Below, one piece after another: positions 28,250-36,066 of a stretch of 64,000 bases of DNA. The first letter of the stretch is position 1, and every line of letters begins with the position of its first letter. The stretch covers positions 1 through 64,000 of the forward strand of contig CAYLVB010000009.1 in NCBI GenBank assembly GCA_964387075.1. Direction: 5' to 3'. A program made the translations under genes and the position numbers. This DNA is from PALSA-968 sp964387075 (lineage in GTDB: Bacteria > Bacteroidota > Bacteroidia > B-17B0 > Aurantibacillaceae). Under the pieces are notes generated by a model. The model did no database searches. It saw nothing but the letters and a program-made list of their open reading frames with translations, and was not told the DNA's origin.

Positions 28250-28390
28250 CGGGCGCGGAAACGATGTTACAAGATACCTCGGAGCCGCCAAGCCCCTACA
28301 CCCTGAATAACACGAACCACGCCCTCTCGGACGCGTTGTGTTGTTCATCAGGGTGATTAAAAATTTGGCGGCTTTAGGTATCACTGATTG
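28250..28390 (-). ncRNA. long structured palindromic element, copy 2 (inverted)
   Basis: Outer stem GATACC plus GAGCCGCCAA (28273-28291) with TTGGCGGC plus GGTATC (28365-28382); inner stem CACCCTGAATAACAC (28300-28314) with GTGTTGTTCATCAGGGTG (28338-28355). On the minus strand it starts after ATCAGTG and ends with CCGCGCCCGAC, like the 19.3 kb copy. It lies directly before the start of the 28234 gene. The region 28,391-28,587 otherwise shows no gene. Confidence 0.6.
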
Positions 28391-28586
28391 CAACAAACGC
28401 AATTTCTAAATATGTTAAAATTCTTCTTTAATTCATCTGGGTTTCTTAATAAGTGTAAATATAATACAAAAAAAATCTTAACCTTGAAATCCCGCCTTAC
28501 TTTTTAATTAACAAATGGCATCGCAATTATAATAAGCTGATTATCAATGGAAAGAATAATATTAAGTGCCTTTTTGTGAAACTTTT

Positions 28587-28620
28587 ATTGTAATATTGCA
28601 AAACAATCATATATCTTTGT
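28587..28620 (+). promoter_or_regulatory. promoter with overlapping inverted repeat before the XRE-ImmA gene
   Basis: TTG at 28588-28590 and TATATCTTTG ending at 28619 form a good Bacteroidota promoter. An inverted repeat ATTGT-N11-ACAAT (28587-28607) overlaps the -33 region and could be the autoregulatory operator of the XRE protein. The start codon at 28649 has a strong AAAGGAGG Shine-Dalgarno, unlike the host genes. Confidence 0.6.
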
Positions 28621-28648
28621 AGCGTTGAAAATTTAGAAAAGGAGGAAC

Positions 28649-29683
28649 ATGGAAACAACAAAAGTAAACCCGCAAATGATTACCATAGCCAGAGAATCTC
28701 GCGGGTTGGTTCAATTAGAATTGGCAGAAAAACTGCAAGTATCAAAGCCGACTGCATGGCGTTGGGAGAATGAAGAATTTGGGATCAGCAACGAAGTGAT
28801 AGAGAAGTTATCAAAGAACTTGCATTACCCTGTGAGCTTCTTTTATCAAAAGGGTGAAGTATTGCCTTTATCGCTTAGTTATCGCAAGCGCAATGTGGTA
28901 GCGGCAAAAATCATGTCGCAGATTGAAGCCAATATCAATATTGCCAGACTGAACTTGGAGCAACTATTATCCTCAGTAAAATCTACCGATATAAAACTTC
29001 CTGTACTGGACGTAAACAAATATGGAACGCCGCAGGAGTGCGCCAAGCAGTTACGCAAAATCTGGAAGCTGGAAAGAGGCGCGATTGATAACCTTGCCGA
29101 AGTATTGGAACAACACGGAATACTTTTACTGAACATGAATTTTGATACCGAGCGTGTAGATGGCCGTTGCGTAATGGTATTGGATAACTTACCGCTGATA
29201 GTAACAAATAAAAGCCTTTTGGGAGACAGGCAACGCTTTACGCTTGCATACGAGCTTGGGCATTTAGTAATGCACCTGTACACATCACCAGCTTATGACA
29301 GGGACTTATCGCACGAAGCAAATTTATTTGCAGCCGAATTATTAATGCCAGAGCGGGACATTAAAAATGATTTGCAGGATTTAAGTTTACCAAAACTCGG
29401 AGAACTAAAAAAGAAATGGAAAGTATCTATGCAGTCATTGGTTTATCGCGCTGCGGATTTGGAACTTCTGACCGACAACCAGAAGCGATACATACTACAA
29501 CAGTTCAACAACCAGAACATACGCAGGCGTGAACCTAAAGAGCTTGATATACTGACTGAGCATTACAGATTAGTCCGAGACACACTAACACAATACCGAA
29601 CCAAACAAAAACTTACCGTTGCAAAAATGGCATCTTTCCTTCATCTGGAGCAAGACGATTTTTTAGAGCGATACAACTTTTAA
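28649..29683 (+). CDS. XRE-family regulator fused to ImmA/IrrE-type metalloprotease domain
   Basis: A 344-residue protein. Residues 8-60 are an XRE helix-turn-helix (LVQLELAEKLQVSKPTAWRWE). Residues about 100-275 are an ImmA/IrrE (COG2856) domain, with FTLAYELGHLVMH at about 195-207 and NLFAAELLMPE following. ImmA-type proteins cleave phage repressors to start induction. Here the first His of the HExxH zinc motif is Tyr (TAC, one base from the His codon CAC), so catalysis may be lost or altered. It is probably the main regulator of the element, standing between cargo and virion operon, with its own promoter and strong SD. Confidence 0.88.
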   Translation: METTKVNPQMITIARESRGLVQLELAEKLQVSKPTAWRWENEEFGISNEVIEKLSKNLHYPVSFFYQKGEVLPLSLSYRKRNVVAAKIMSQIEANINIARLNLEQLLSSVKSTDIKLPVLDVNKYGTPQECAKQLRKIWKLERGAIDNLAEVLEQHGILLLNMNFDTERVDGRCVMVLDNLPLIVTNKSLLGDRQRFTLAYELGHLVMHLYTSPAYDRDLSHEANLFAAELLMPERDIKNDLQDLSLPKLGELKKKWKVSMQSLVYRAADLELLTDNQKRYILQQFNNQNIRRREPKELDILTEHYRLVRDTLTQYRTKQKLTVAKMASFLHLEQDDFLERYNF

Positions 29684-29722
29684 TTCTTACATCAAATAAT
29701 TTTAAAATCAAAGGAGGACAAG

Positions 29723-29938
29723 ATGAGCGTAAAGACAACCATTATCAGAATAGTAATTAAGCCCTATACCAACAAGGAGCTTGCACATATTTTCAACGCA
29801 AGCGACAGAACATTCAGGAGAGACATGGCAAAGATCAGACACCATTTAGGGGAGCGCAACGGACATCGTTGGAACGTAAAGCAAATAGAGAAGATAATGG
29901 AGCTGTTAGGCAGACCGTATGAAGTTATAGAGCAATAA
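29723..29938 (+). CDS. small HTH protein (MerR/excisionase-like), copy 1
   Basis: A 71-residue helix-turn-helix protein: KPYTNKELAHIFNASDRTFRRDMAKI, then VKQIEKIMELLGRPYEVI. It is related to the 74-residue protein encoded at 31202 (KPYSKKELRNIMGVS and VKQVQLIIDTYGVPGQVV). A strong AAAGGAGG SD precedes it. Proteins of this size and form are often excisionases or small repressors. A terminator follows directly. Confidence 0.7.
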   Translation: MSVKTTIIRIVIKPYTNKELAHIFNASDRTFRRDMAKIRHHLGERNGHRWNVKQIEKIMELLGRPYEVIEQ

Positions 29939-29964
29939 CCAGAACAAAATGAGAACATCTAACT

Positions 29965-29996
29965 AAAGCCAGTCCAATATTAGCGACTGGCTTTTT
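29965..29996 (+). terminator. intrinsic terminator after the regulator pair
   Basis: The stem AAAGCCAGTC with GACTGGCTTT has a 10-base loop and a run of five T. It ends the XRE-ImmA/HTH transcript. Confidence 0.85.
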
Positions 29997-29999
29997 GCA

Positions 30000-30340
30000 T
30001 TACAGAGGAACTATCGTTACTTCATAATGATGGCTTCCATACATCGGGTGTGATTGCCCTTTTATTTCAAGCATCCCATTACTAAAGGTAAAAACAGGAT
30101 TAGCAAAAAACGAAATAAAATCCATGTGAATTTTTTTGCCCTGATTGATAATCTCTCCTTCATCCAAAGCAATTTTACCGTCATTAATTCTAACGTAAAC
30201 AGGTAGCACTTCTTCCATAGACTCATCCTTACCTCTCTATAAATAATCTTTGCTGTTATTTCCCAATCGTGATTAGCTAATTGCTTTTTGTGTTTTATAC
30301 TGTTTTTAAAATCGTGAAAGACAGATAAATTATTGCTCAT
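30000..30340 (-). pseudogene. possible frameshifted small gene
   Basis: A frame starting at 30340 (MSNNLSVFHDFKNS...) gives a polar protein-like segment for about 36 codons, then turns into unlikely hydrophobic sequence. In another frame an equally protein-like segment begins (GKDESMEEVLPVYVRINDG to the stop at 30000). The switch lies at AGAGAGG near 30,233, where loss of two bases would join both parts into one product of about 114 residues. It could be a real frameshift mutation, a sequencing error or a slippage site. No family is recognised. The second part alone (72 codons from 30218) might be translated. Confidence 0.4.
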
Positions 30341-30427
30341 AGTGATTCGTTTTTCTCCTCCAAATGTACGAAAACCATTTTCTGCATTTTTTCGCTAAAA
30401 ATTTCACAAAATTTTTCTGGACAAGTT

Positions 30428-30520
30428 CGGACAAATGCGGCCAATTACGGACGCAAAATCAACAGTAGTCAATTATCCGGTCAAATGCGGTCAGTGCCGA
30501 TTTTGCCCGCCGTTACTTTG
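30428..30520 (+). promoter_or_regulatory. promoter region of the virion-like operon with repeated operator candidates
   Basis: TTACTTTG at 30513-30520 is a -7 element before the gene at 30586. Two copies of a 16-base motif, CGGACAAATGCGGCCA (30428) and CGGTCAAATGCGGTCA (30478), are 50 bases apart, and an inverted pair GCAAAATC (30453) / GATTTTGC (30499) lies around the second copy. These may be binding sites of an element repressor or activator. Confidence 0.55.
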
Positions 30521-30585
30521 TCCTGTCAAATCAAAACAACGAGAAAAAACAAAAAATAATCACATAAAACGAAAGGAAAAAAAAG

Positions 30586-31164
30586 ATGAGCGCAATTAAA
30601 AAAATCCAGAGCAAAAGAGAAATTAAAAACACACACGTTCCGCATTTAAAAGTTGTAAAAGGCGGTTTATTTCCAACAACAAAAAGAGAAAAACGCATCG
30701 AGCAATTCTGGTTATTCTGTCATGCTACTTTTTGGAATGCACAACAATTTACCGATGCTGAAATAACAGAGTTTAAATTACTCATCCGTGAGCATTTTAA
30801 ACGCAACAAAAATGTAGATGCAACATTCAAACAGTTGGTAGAGCGCGTATGCTTGGCAAAGAGATATGTAACGCGCAAAAAAGGAAGATACATTTCCAAA
30901 CCGATTGACTGGCTAAACATCAATTACAAAAACGGATTAGCAGGTACAGCAAGCTGGTACAAAGTAGTACAGGAACAACGCGAGACTGTTCCTCACTACA
31001 ATGAAGGGATCGCACTCTTAGCCAAATCAGTTTACAAATACTGCGAAACCAGAAACATTTTGGATATGCTTATCAACCGCAAAGAGCTGATACGTTTGAA
31101 GCAGCACGACCTTCTGCAAATCTACATGAACACCATCATGCACATTCAGTATTTCAATTTCTAA
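30586..31164 (+). CDS. hypothetical protein at the start of the virion-like operon
   Basis: A 192-residue basic protein with no domain I recognise. It has a Lys-rich N-terminus and several aromatic residues (EQFWLFCHATFWNAQQF, GTASWYKVVQEQRE). Coding quality and position as first gene of the long rightward operon support a real gene. A role early in virus expression or DNA binding would fit the charge, but is not shown. Confidence 0.65.
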   Translation: MSAIKKIQSKREIKNTHVPHLKVVKGGLFPTTKREKRIEQFWLFCHATFWNAQQFTDAEITEFKLLIREHFKRNKNVDATFKQLVERVCLAKRYVTRKKGRYISKPIDWLNINYKNGLAGTASWYKVVQEQRETVPHYNEGIALLAKSVYKYCETRNILDMLINRKELIRLKQHDLLQIYMNTIMHIQYFNF

Positions 31165-31201
31165 ATCAAATCAATTAATAACAATAAAAACAAAAAAGAA
31201 A

Positions 31202-31426
31202 ATGGCAAAAGTAATCGTAATGGAAAGACCCTTTGTATTAAAGCCTTACAGCAAAAAAGAATTACGCAACATCATGGGTGTATCAAAGTACATCATGCAA
31301 AAATGGCTGAAAGCCATCGAACCGCAGCTTGGTCAACCTGTGGCTGGATTGTACAGCGTGAAACAAGTACAGCTAATCATTGACACGTATGGCGTACCGG
31401 GACAAGTTGTAAACGAAGCGGCATAG
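31202..31426 (+). CDS. small HTH protein (MerR/excisionase-like), copy 2
   Basis: A 74-residue protein with the same layout as the one encoded at 29723: KPYSKKELRNIMGVSKYIMQKWLKAI, then VKQVQLIIDTYGVPGQVV. It probably binds DNA, as a late regulator or excisionase. A perfect 8-bp hairpin stem and a promoter-like sequence follow the gene. Confidence 0.68.
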   Translation: MAKVIVMERPFVLKPYSKKELRNIMGVSKYIMQKWLKAIEPQLGQPVAGLYSVKQVQLIIDTYGVPGQVVNEAA

Positions 31427-31428
31427 TT

Positions 31429-31508
31429 CACAATCGTCAACGAAAGTAAAAGCGCGATTGTGAGCGTTTAGAATGCGGTCTGCATGTCAAACCCCCGTCT
31501 AATCTTTG
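31429..31508 (+). promoter_or_regulatory. hairpin and second promoter before the structural genes
   Basis: CACAATCG (31429-31436) pairs with CGATTGTG (31455-31462). TAATCTTTG at 31500-31508 resembles the -7 element, about 40 bases before the ATG at 31549. The arrangement suggests a stop or operator followed by a late promoter. Confidence 0.45.
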
Positions 31509-31548
31509 TACCCGCAATCATCACAAACGCAATTTTTAAAACAAGAAA

Positions 31549-31752
31549 ATGAAGACACACGAAACAACAAACGACAGTACCTCCCAAACATTTCTTACAG
31601 GAGCGATACTGTTTGCCAACCTCGATTATTCGGGACTAACGGCATACGCGATGAAAGCAGCCATAGGCGGGGCAATATGGATGGCTTTCAAGCTGGCTGG
31701 CGACTACATCTCGTACCGCCTGACAAGTAAGAACAAAAAGAAAACAGAGTAA
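31549..31752 (+). CDS. small membrane protein of the virion-like operon
   Basis: A 67-residue protein with one clear membrane helix (MKAAIGGAIWMAFKLAGDYISY) and a basic C-terminus (RLTSKNKKKTE). No family is recognised. It could be a membrane component of the particle or a lysis protein. Confidence 0.55.
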   Translation: MKTHETTNDSTSQTFLTGAILFANLDYSGLTAYAMKAAIGGAIWMAFKLAGDYISYRLTSKNKKKTE

Positions 31753-31783
31753 TAACCAACGTGTAGGAAACAGCAAAAGGAAA

Positions 31784-32272
31784 ATGGCGAACTGGAAAAA
31801 AATATTAGTAGGCACGGGAATCGGTGCGGGTGTGGTAGGGATCATTGCCTACATGTCCCGACTGAAAAGAACCAGCGTGCAACTGGAAACAGTTTCGTCA
31901 GCGAAAATACACTCCTTAAAAATGGATGGTTTAACGGTGCGAGTAGATGTAAAACTGAAAAATCCGACTAACGGCACTTTCAAAATCAAATTCCCCTTTG
32001 TAAAAGTGTTGTACAAGGAAAAAACAGTAGGATCATCGCAAGTCATAAACAAGGACATCCAGATACCCGCCTACGGAGAAGCCGTTATCGAAGGCATAAT
32101 GATAAAGATTCCCTTTACAGGGCTTCTCTCGGTAGGTGCAGGATTGTATAAGCTGCTGGTGAATAAAGAACCCGCGCCCATTTTCGTGAAAACAATCTCA
32201 ACCATTGATTTAGGCTGGAAGACAATACCCTATGAAAGCACAGACGACATCACTCTAAAACCGCAAGCATAA
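31784..32272 (+). CDS. membrane-anchored LEA14/WHy-like protein
   Basis: A 162-residue protein with an N-terminal membrane helix (VGTGIGAGVVGIIAYMS) and a beta-sandwich like the LEA14/WHy (water stress and hypersensitive response) family: KIHSLKMDGLTVRVDVKLKNPTNG, then FPFVKVLYKEKTVGSSQ and IPAYGEAVIEGIMIKIPF. Its stop overlaps the next start by one base (TAATG), so both are translated together. It may be a membrane-associated structural protein of the particle. Confidence 0.65.
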   Translation: MANWKKILVGTGIGAGVVGIIAYMSRLKRTSVQLETVSSAKIHSLKMDGLTVRVDVKLKNPTNGTFKIKFPFVKVLYKEKTVGSSQVINKDIQIPAYGEAVIEGIMIKIPFTGLLSVGAGLYKLLVNKEPAPIFVKTISTIDLGWKTIPYESTDDITLKPQA

Positions 32273-34092
32273 TGGAATCAACAACAATCATACAACTAAA
32301 AAGCCTTGAACCCTACCGCCACTTGTTCCCGAAAGCAATGGCGATAGACAACACCGTGAAGATGGGCGCAACGGTTTCTGATACGGTAGATTTCATTCCG
32401 CAGGTAGTAAGAAGCACCCAATGGCAGGTAGAGAACTTTGTTAATCAGGAGTTACGCGGGCTATCTACTTACTCCGCATGTGAAAAGCTCTGGCACTTTG
32501 TAAAACACCATATCCGCTATAAAAAAGATAAACGCGGACTGGAACAAGTGCGCAGCCCGCGCAGGCTCATACATGACGGAGTTGGCGACTGTGATTGTTT
32601 TACAACATTCATTGGTACTTGTTTAAGCGTGTTGAAAATTCCCGTAACCAACCGCATCACCAAGTATAAGGAAGACTACTTCCAGCACATCTATCCGATA
32701 GTGCCTTTAGGGAACGGCAGATTTATCACGATGGATTGCGTAGTGGACAGATTTAATTACGAAGAACCTTACACAGAAAAAAAAGATTTCAAAATGGACT
32801 TACAGTATTTAGATGGCATAGAAGAAAACGAAGGTAGCAACCTCACGGGCAACGTGGACTTGCAAGACCTGATGGGTTGGGACAACGACATGGGCGATTT
32901 AGGGAAGCTCTTTAAGAAACGTGCCAACAAAAGTTCCTCCGCTATGCCTGAACAAAATCAAGGAGGAAAAAAAGGAAAGAAAGGATTTCAGAAGTTCAAA
33001 AACATTGCAAAGAAAGTGCTTAACGTAACCAACAAAGTAAACCCCGCAACCGCTTTGTTACGTGCAGGCATCCTTGCTTCGATGAAGCTGAACATTATGA
33101 AAGTTGCCCAACGTCTCAAATGGGCTTACCTGACCGAAGACGAAGCCCGCAAGAAAGGTGCGGACATGAGCAAGTTTGGCAGGCTAAAAAATATCCTCTA
33201 CAAAATAGAGCAGATATTTTACACCGCAGGAGGCAAACCAGAGAATCTGAAGAAAGCCATTCTATCAGGGCGCGGAAACCGAAACAAAGAAGTAAGCGGC
33301 TTCGGATTAATAGATGCACAGGATGTTCAGATCACGGGCATTGACGAAAGTATGCCGCTTAATGAACTGCTTGGTGATGTTTACCATGATGAGTTTGTAA
33401 ACGGTGTGGATGACATGAACGGACTTGGTGAACTTGGTTCAGCCGTAGCCGCAGGAGCATCCATAACAGCAGCATCAACAGTTATGGCGAGCATAGCAGC
33501 ACTTTTAAAAGCTGTCGGCAATATTTTCCCGAACAAAAAAGGCAACAGCGATTTTAAAGAAGGTGCGGAAGAAGGTGGCTCTGGTGGCGATGCAGGAAGT
33601 GAAAGCGGTGGCGAAAGTGGAGGCGATAACAGCGAACCGACTGTAAAAACAAGCGGTGGTGATGAAAGCGCAGGCGAAGAAAACACAGGTGAAGAAAAAA
33701 AATCAAACTCACAAGTCAAGCTGAAAAAACAAAGCCCTGCAAAAACAGCAAGCGATGAAGATGCTGGCGGTAGTGGAGAAGAAAACACCGATGGTACAGA
33801 TAGCAACCAGAGGGATGCCAACGACACAGGTGATAAACCAACTGGCTTAAAAGGCTTTTGGGAAAACAACAAAAAGTGGATCAAACCTGTGGGCATTGGT
33901 GTAGCGGTAGCAGGTGTTCTCTATGCCGGTTATCGCATGATAAAAGGTAAAAAGAAAGAAGAAAAGAAAGCACCTGCAACAAATGGTCAGGCAGCCCTGA
34001 GTGGCTTTAACAGCCATAAACACAAGAAACGAAAAAAGGGCACGAAGAAAAAAGGCGCACATGGAAAAAAATCAAACATCGCCTTAATGTAA
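32272..34092 (+). CDS. transglutaminase-like cysteine protease with low-complexity region and C-terminal membrane anchor
   Basis: A 606-residue protein. Residues 65-160 are a transglutaminase-like domain: Cys107 in DGVGDCDCFTTF, His139 in YFQHIYPIV and Asp155 in ITMDCVVDRF form a plausible triad. Residues about 220-360 are basic. Residues about 425-525 are Gly/Ser/Glu-rich low complexity. A membrane helix (VGIGVAVAGVLYAGYRMI) lies near 545, followed by a very basic tail (HKHKKRKKGTKKKG). It may process or crosslink particle proteins and bind DNA with the tail. Several [LMV][NSD]G[LIF] motifs occur (LDGIEE, MNGLGEL, LSGFNS). Confidence 0.7.
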   Translation: MESTTIIQLKSLEPYRHLFPKAMAIDNTVKMGATVSDTVDFIPQVVRSTQWQVENFVNQELRGLSTYSACEKLWHFVKHHIRYKKDKRGLEQVRSPRRLIHDGVGDCDCFTTFIGTCLSVLKIPVTNRITKYKEDYFQHIYPIVPLGNGRFITMDCVVDRFNYEEPYTEKKDFKMDLQYLDGIEENEGSNLTGNVDLQDLMGWDNDMGDLGKLFKKRANKSSSAMPEQNQGGKKGKKGFQKFKNIAKKVLNVTNKVNPATALLRAGILASMKLNIMKVAQRLKWAYLTEDEARKKGADMSKFGRLKNILYKIEQIFYTAGGKPENLKKAILSGRGNRNKEVSGFGLIDAQDVQITGIDESMPLNELLGDVYHDEFVNGVDDMNGLGELGSAVAAGASITAASTVMASIAALLKAVGNIFPNKKGNSDFKEGAEEGGSGGDAGSESGGESGGDNSEPTVKTSGGDESAGEENTGEEKKSNSQVKLKKQSPAKTASDEDAGGSGEENTDGTDSNQRDANDTGDKPTGLKGFWENNKKWIKPVGIGVAVAGVLYAGYRMIKGKKKEEKKAPATNGQAALSGFNSHKHKKRKKGTKKKGAHGKKSNIALM

Positions 34093-34123
34093 AAAAAATA
34101 GAAACCCTTTAAAACAAAATCAA

Positions 34124-34726
34124 ATGAGCAAAAAGAAAAACACAAAAGCCAGCAAAGCAAAAAAGGCGCATGTTCTGGCGATAGCCCAACAGTTAGACAC
34201 CAAAGGCGATGCGAAAAATTCCGCTATCGAATCGGTGAAAGACTTGGTAGTCGGAGTAATTGGCGGTGGTCTCGCGGGAGCTGCCGTTGGTAAGCCCTCG
34301 CTGCTGGTTGGGTTCGGGACATCGCTGATTGGTCATTACATGGGTTCTTCTATGGCAACCAGCTTCGGATTAGGTATGATGGCATCGGGAGGCTATCAGA
34401 TCAGTTCAGGTGCGGTAAACGGCCTCTCAGGTTTGGATGGAGCGAAAGAGCGAATGAAAGCGTTTGGTACAAATATCAAACAGCGGTTATACCTCGACAA
34501 GATCATCAAGCCGAAAGAGGAAACTAAGGAAAAAGAAGAAGGCACAAACGGTGTGGGAAGTGTGCAATACTTCAAGTACCCGCAGAAGGAAACCCAGGAA
34601 CTTGACATGAGCGGACTGGATGAAATCGAAAATGCAATTGCCCGCAGCGGTGAGCAATTCCAGCAAAAACAAATGTCAGGCACTTATGATGAAGTGTCGG
34701 GCATGGAAGAAGATAAACTCTACTAA
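34124..34726 (+). CDS. glycine-zipper membrane protein of the virion-like operon
   Basis: A 200-residue protein with a Gly/Ala-rich region (VVGVIGGGLAGAAVGK, then LLVGFGTSLIGHYMGSSM, FGLGMMASGGYQ) typical of membrane glycine zippers. The C-terminal half is charged. It has the recurring short motifs VNGLSGLDG, MSGLDEIEN and VSGMEEDK. Position just before the capsid candidate suggests a structural, membrane-linked role. Confidence 0.58.
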   Translation: MSKKKNTKASKAKKAHVLAIAQQLDTKGDAKNSAIESVKDLVVGVIGGGLAGAAVGKPSLLVGFGTSLIGHYMGSSMATSFGLGMMASGGYQISSGAVNGLSGLDGAKERMKAFGTNIKQRLYLDKIIKPKEETKEKEEGTNGVGSVQYFKYPQKETQELDMSGLDEIENAIARSGEQFQQKQMSGTYDEVSGMEEDKLY

Positions 34727-34891
34727 CCGCTGAAAAGAGAAAAACAAAAAGGGCTGTAAGCCTCACCGTTCCTCGCTAAAACTTATTGCAGTTAAGCAAA
34801 TCCCTATTAAAGAAAAATAGCGGAACAGGAAAGCTACGACCTTTTTTAAAACAAAAAGAACAAAAAGTTAAACCAAAAAAAAGAAAAGATC
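34727..34891 (+). other. non-coding leader of the capsid-candidate gene
   Basis: The 165 bases are A-rich and hold no believable gene; a frame from 34786 gives only a Lys/Arg-rich shadow. With the terminator after the gene, this may allow separate high expression of the 34892 gene. Confidence 0.4.
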
Positions 34892-35614
34892 ATGTTAGAA
34901 ATGTTAAACGGAATCGAAGAATACAACAACGTAGGAGCGTTGTTAGGACTGGACGGATTGGACGGCAACGATGAGTTGTTGGGCGCACTTCGCAGAATGA
35001 ACCCCATTGCCCGCCAGCGCACCATCAACAAACTGGCAAACACAGGAGGGGTGAGCAGAGGCTCACGCGCTGAAATGGAAAAGCACTTTTCCGAATTACC
35101 CGCGCACATCAAACAAGCCTTGTCAAAAGGTGAGTTGCGTTTGGCAGACACGGTGATTTACAGCATCAAGCCTGTAAGCAGCAAAACCATTAAGATGTTC
35201 GAGACACAGGACGACAAAGAAATCGGCTTGCGTAACATCTCCAATGCGAAGCTGCCGAAAAACCAAGCATTGCTTGTGAGCGGTATCGTATTGCTTGCTG
35301 GTGTTGCAACCGACATGGCAAAGGATAAAGTGATGGCAACCAAGTTTAGCGACCTTGCCGAGTTTGCACCGATTGTAAACGGTGAGTTCTCTTTAAAGAG
35401 CAACAAAAAACAAATTGTTCCTGAAACATCGAACAATGTGTTTAAAACCGCAAACATGCACAACGTGCCGATTGGCTATTACAAATTAGCCAACCCGCGC
35501 CTGATCCACGATGACATCTTGGTGGAATTAACCATCGAGTTGGGAACAATGGACGGGCTTGATGCGAAGACACACATCTTCGCAGGATTGCACGGAACAA
35601 TCACTACTCCATAG
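34892..35614 (+). CDS. candidate major capsid protein
   Basis: A 240-residue protein without a family I can name. An N-terminal arm (MLEMLNGIEEYNN, then LGLDGLDG) and a short helical segment are followed by about 150 residues of strand-rich sequence (LRLADTVIYSIKPVSSKTIKMFE, LLVSGIVLLAG, IGYYKLANPRLIHDDILVELTIELG). That pattern and size would fit a single jelly roll, not an HK97 fold. Its own leader, a terminator directly after its stop and its central place in the operon suggest high expression, as for a major capsid protein. This is inference; a minor structural role is possible. Confidence 0.5.
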   Translation: MLEMLNGIEEYNNVGALLGLDGLDGNDELLGALRRMNPIARQRTINKLANTGGVSRGSRAEMEKHFSELPAHIKQALSKGELRLADTVIYSIKPVSSKTIKMFETQDDKEIGLRNISNAKLPKNQALLVSGIVLLAGVATDMAKDKVMATKFSDLAEFAPIVNGEFSLKSNKKQIVPETSNNVFKTANMHNVPIGYYKLANPRLIHDDILVELTIELGTMDGLDAKTHIFAGLHGTITTP

Positions 35615-35630
35615 TAGCAACCTTCAACAA

Positions 35631-35659
35631 AGTCCGCAGCCATGTGCTGCGGACTTTTT
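35631..35659 (+). terminator. intrinsic terminator after the capsid candidate
   Basis: AGTCCGCAGC pairs with GCTGCGGACT around a 5-base loop, followed by TTTT. It would stop or attenuate transcription behind the 34892 gene and set it apart from the downstream genes. Confidence 0.9.
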
Positions 35660-35682
35660 AAAAACCATTAAAAAAAGAAATC

Positions 35683-36066
35683 ATGCTAAAGCCAGTAAAG
35701 AAAAGATTTGATGCACAGGTAACAGAGCCGAAAGAAACTGTAACCAAAACCTTTGAGTTGGACAAGAACATCAAAGCGGTGAAAGGTGTGCTGGTAACAT
35801 CGGACAAAGACGATTTGCTTTATTACAGGGGAACACAAAAAATAGAGATTAACAAAGAGGAGTATTTTCCAGAGAACTATGAAAGCAAACTGCTAATGTC
35901 AGGTATCAACGTAGCACCGAAACAACGCTACTACGATCTGGGCAATGTCAATCCGGGCAATGGTATCATCAAATTAATTTTTTCAGATAACGAAGACGGT
36001 AGAACACGCTTTGAACCTTACCGTGTGTCGCTGTATGTCGATTGTGAAATGGAGGATGAATTATGA
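35683..36066 (+). CDS. small beta-rich structural-type protein
   Basis: A 127-residue protein with strand-rich pattern (TVTKTFELDKNIKAVKGVLV, DLLYYRGTQKIEI, RFEPYRVSLYVDCEM). No family recognised. It is coupled to the next gene through an ATGA overlap. Its shape and place suggest a capsid-associated or vertex protein. Confidence 0.55.
   Translation: MLKPVKKRFDAQVTEPKETVTKTFELDKNIKAVKGVLVTSDKDDLLYYRGTQKIEINKEEYFPENYESKLLMSGINVAPKQRYYDLGNVNPGNGIIKLIFSDNEDGRTRFEPYRVSLYVDCEMEDEL

Noticed and set aside
34786..34974. 62-codon Lys/Arg-rich frame
   Set aside because: Overlaps the capsid-candidate start and only reflects A-rich leader sequence.
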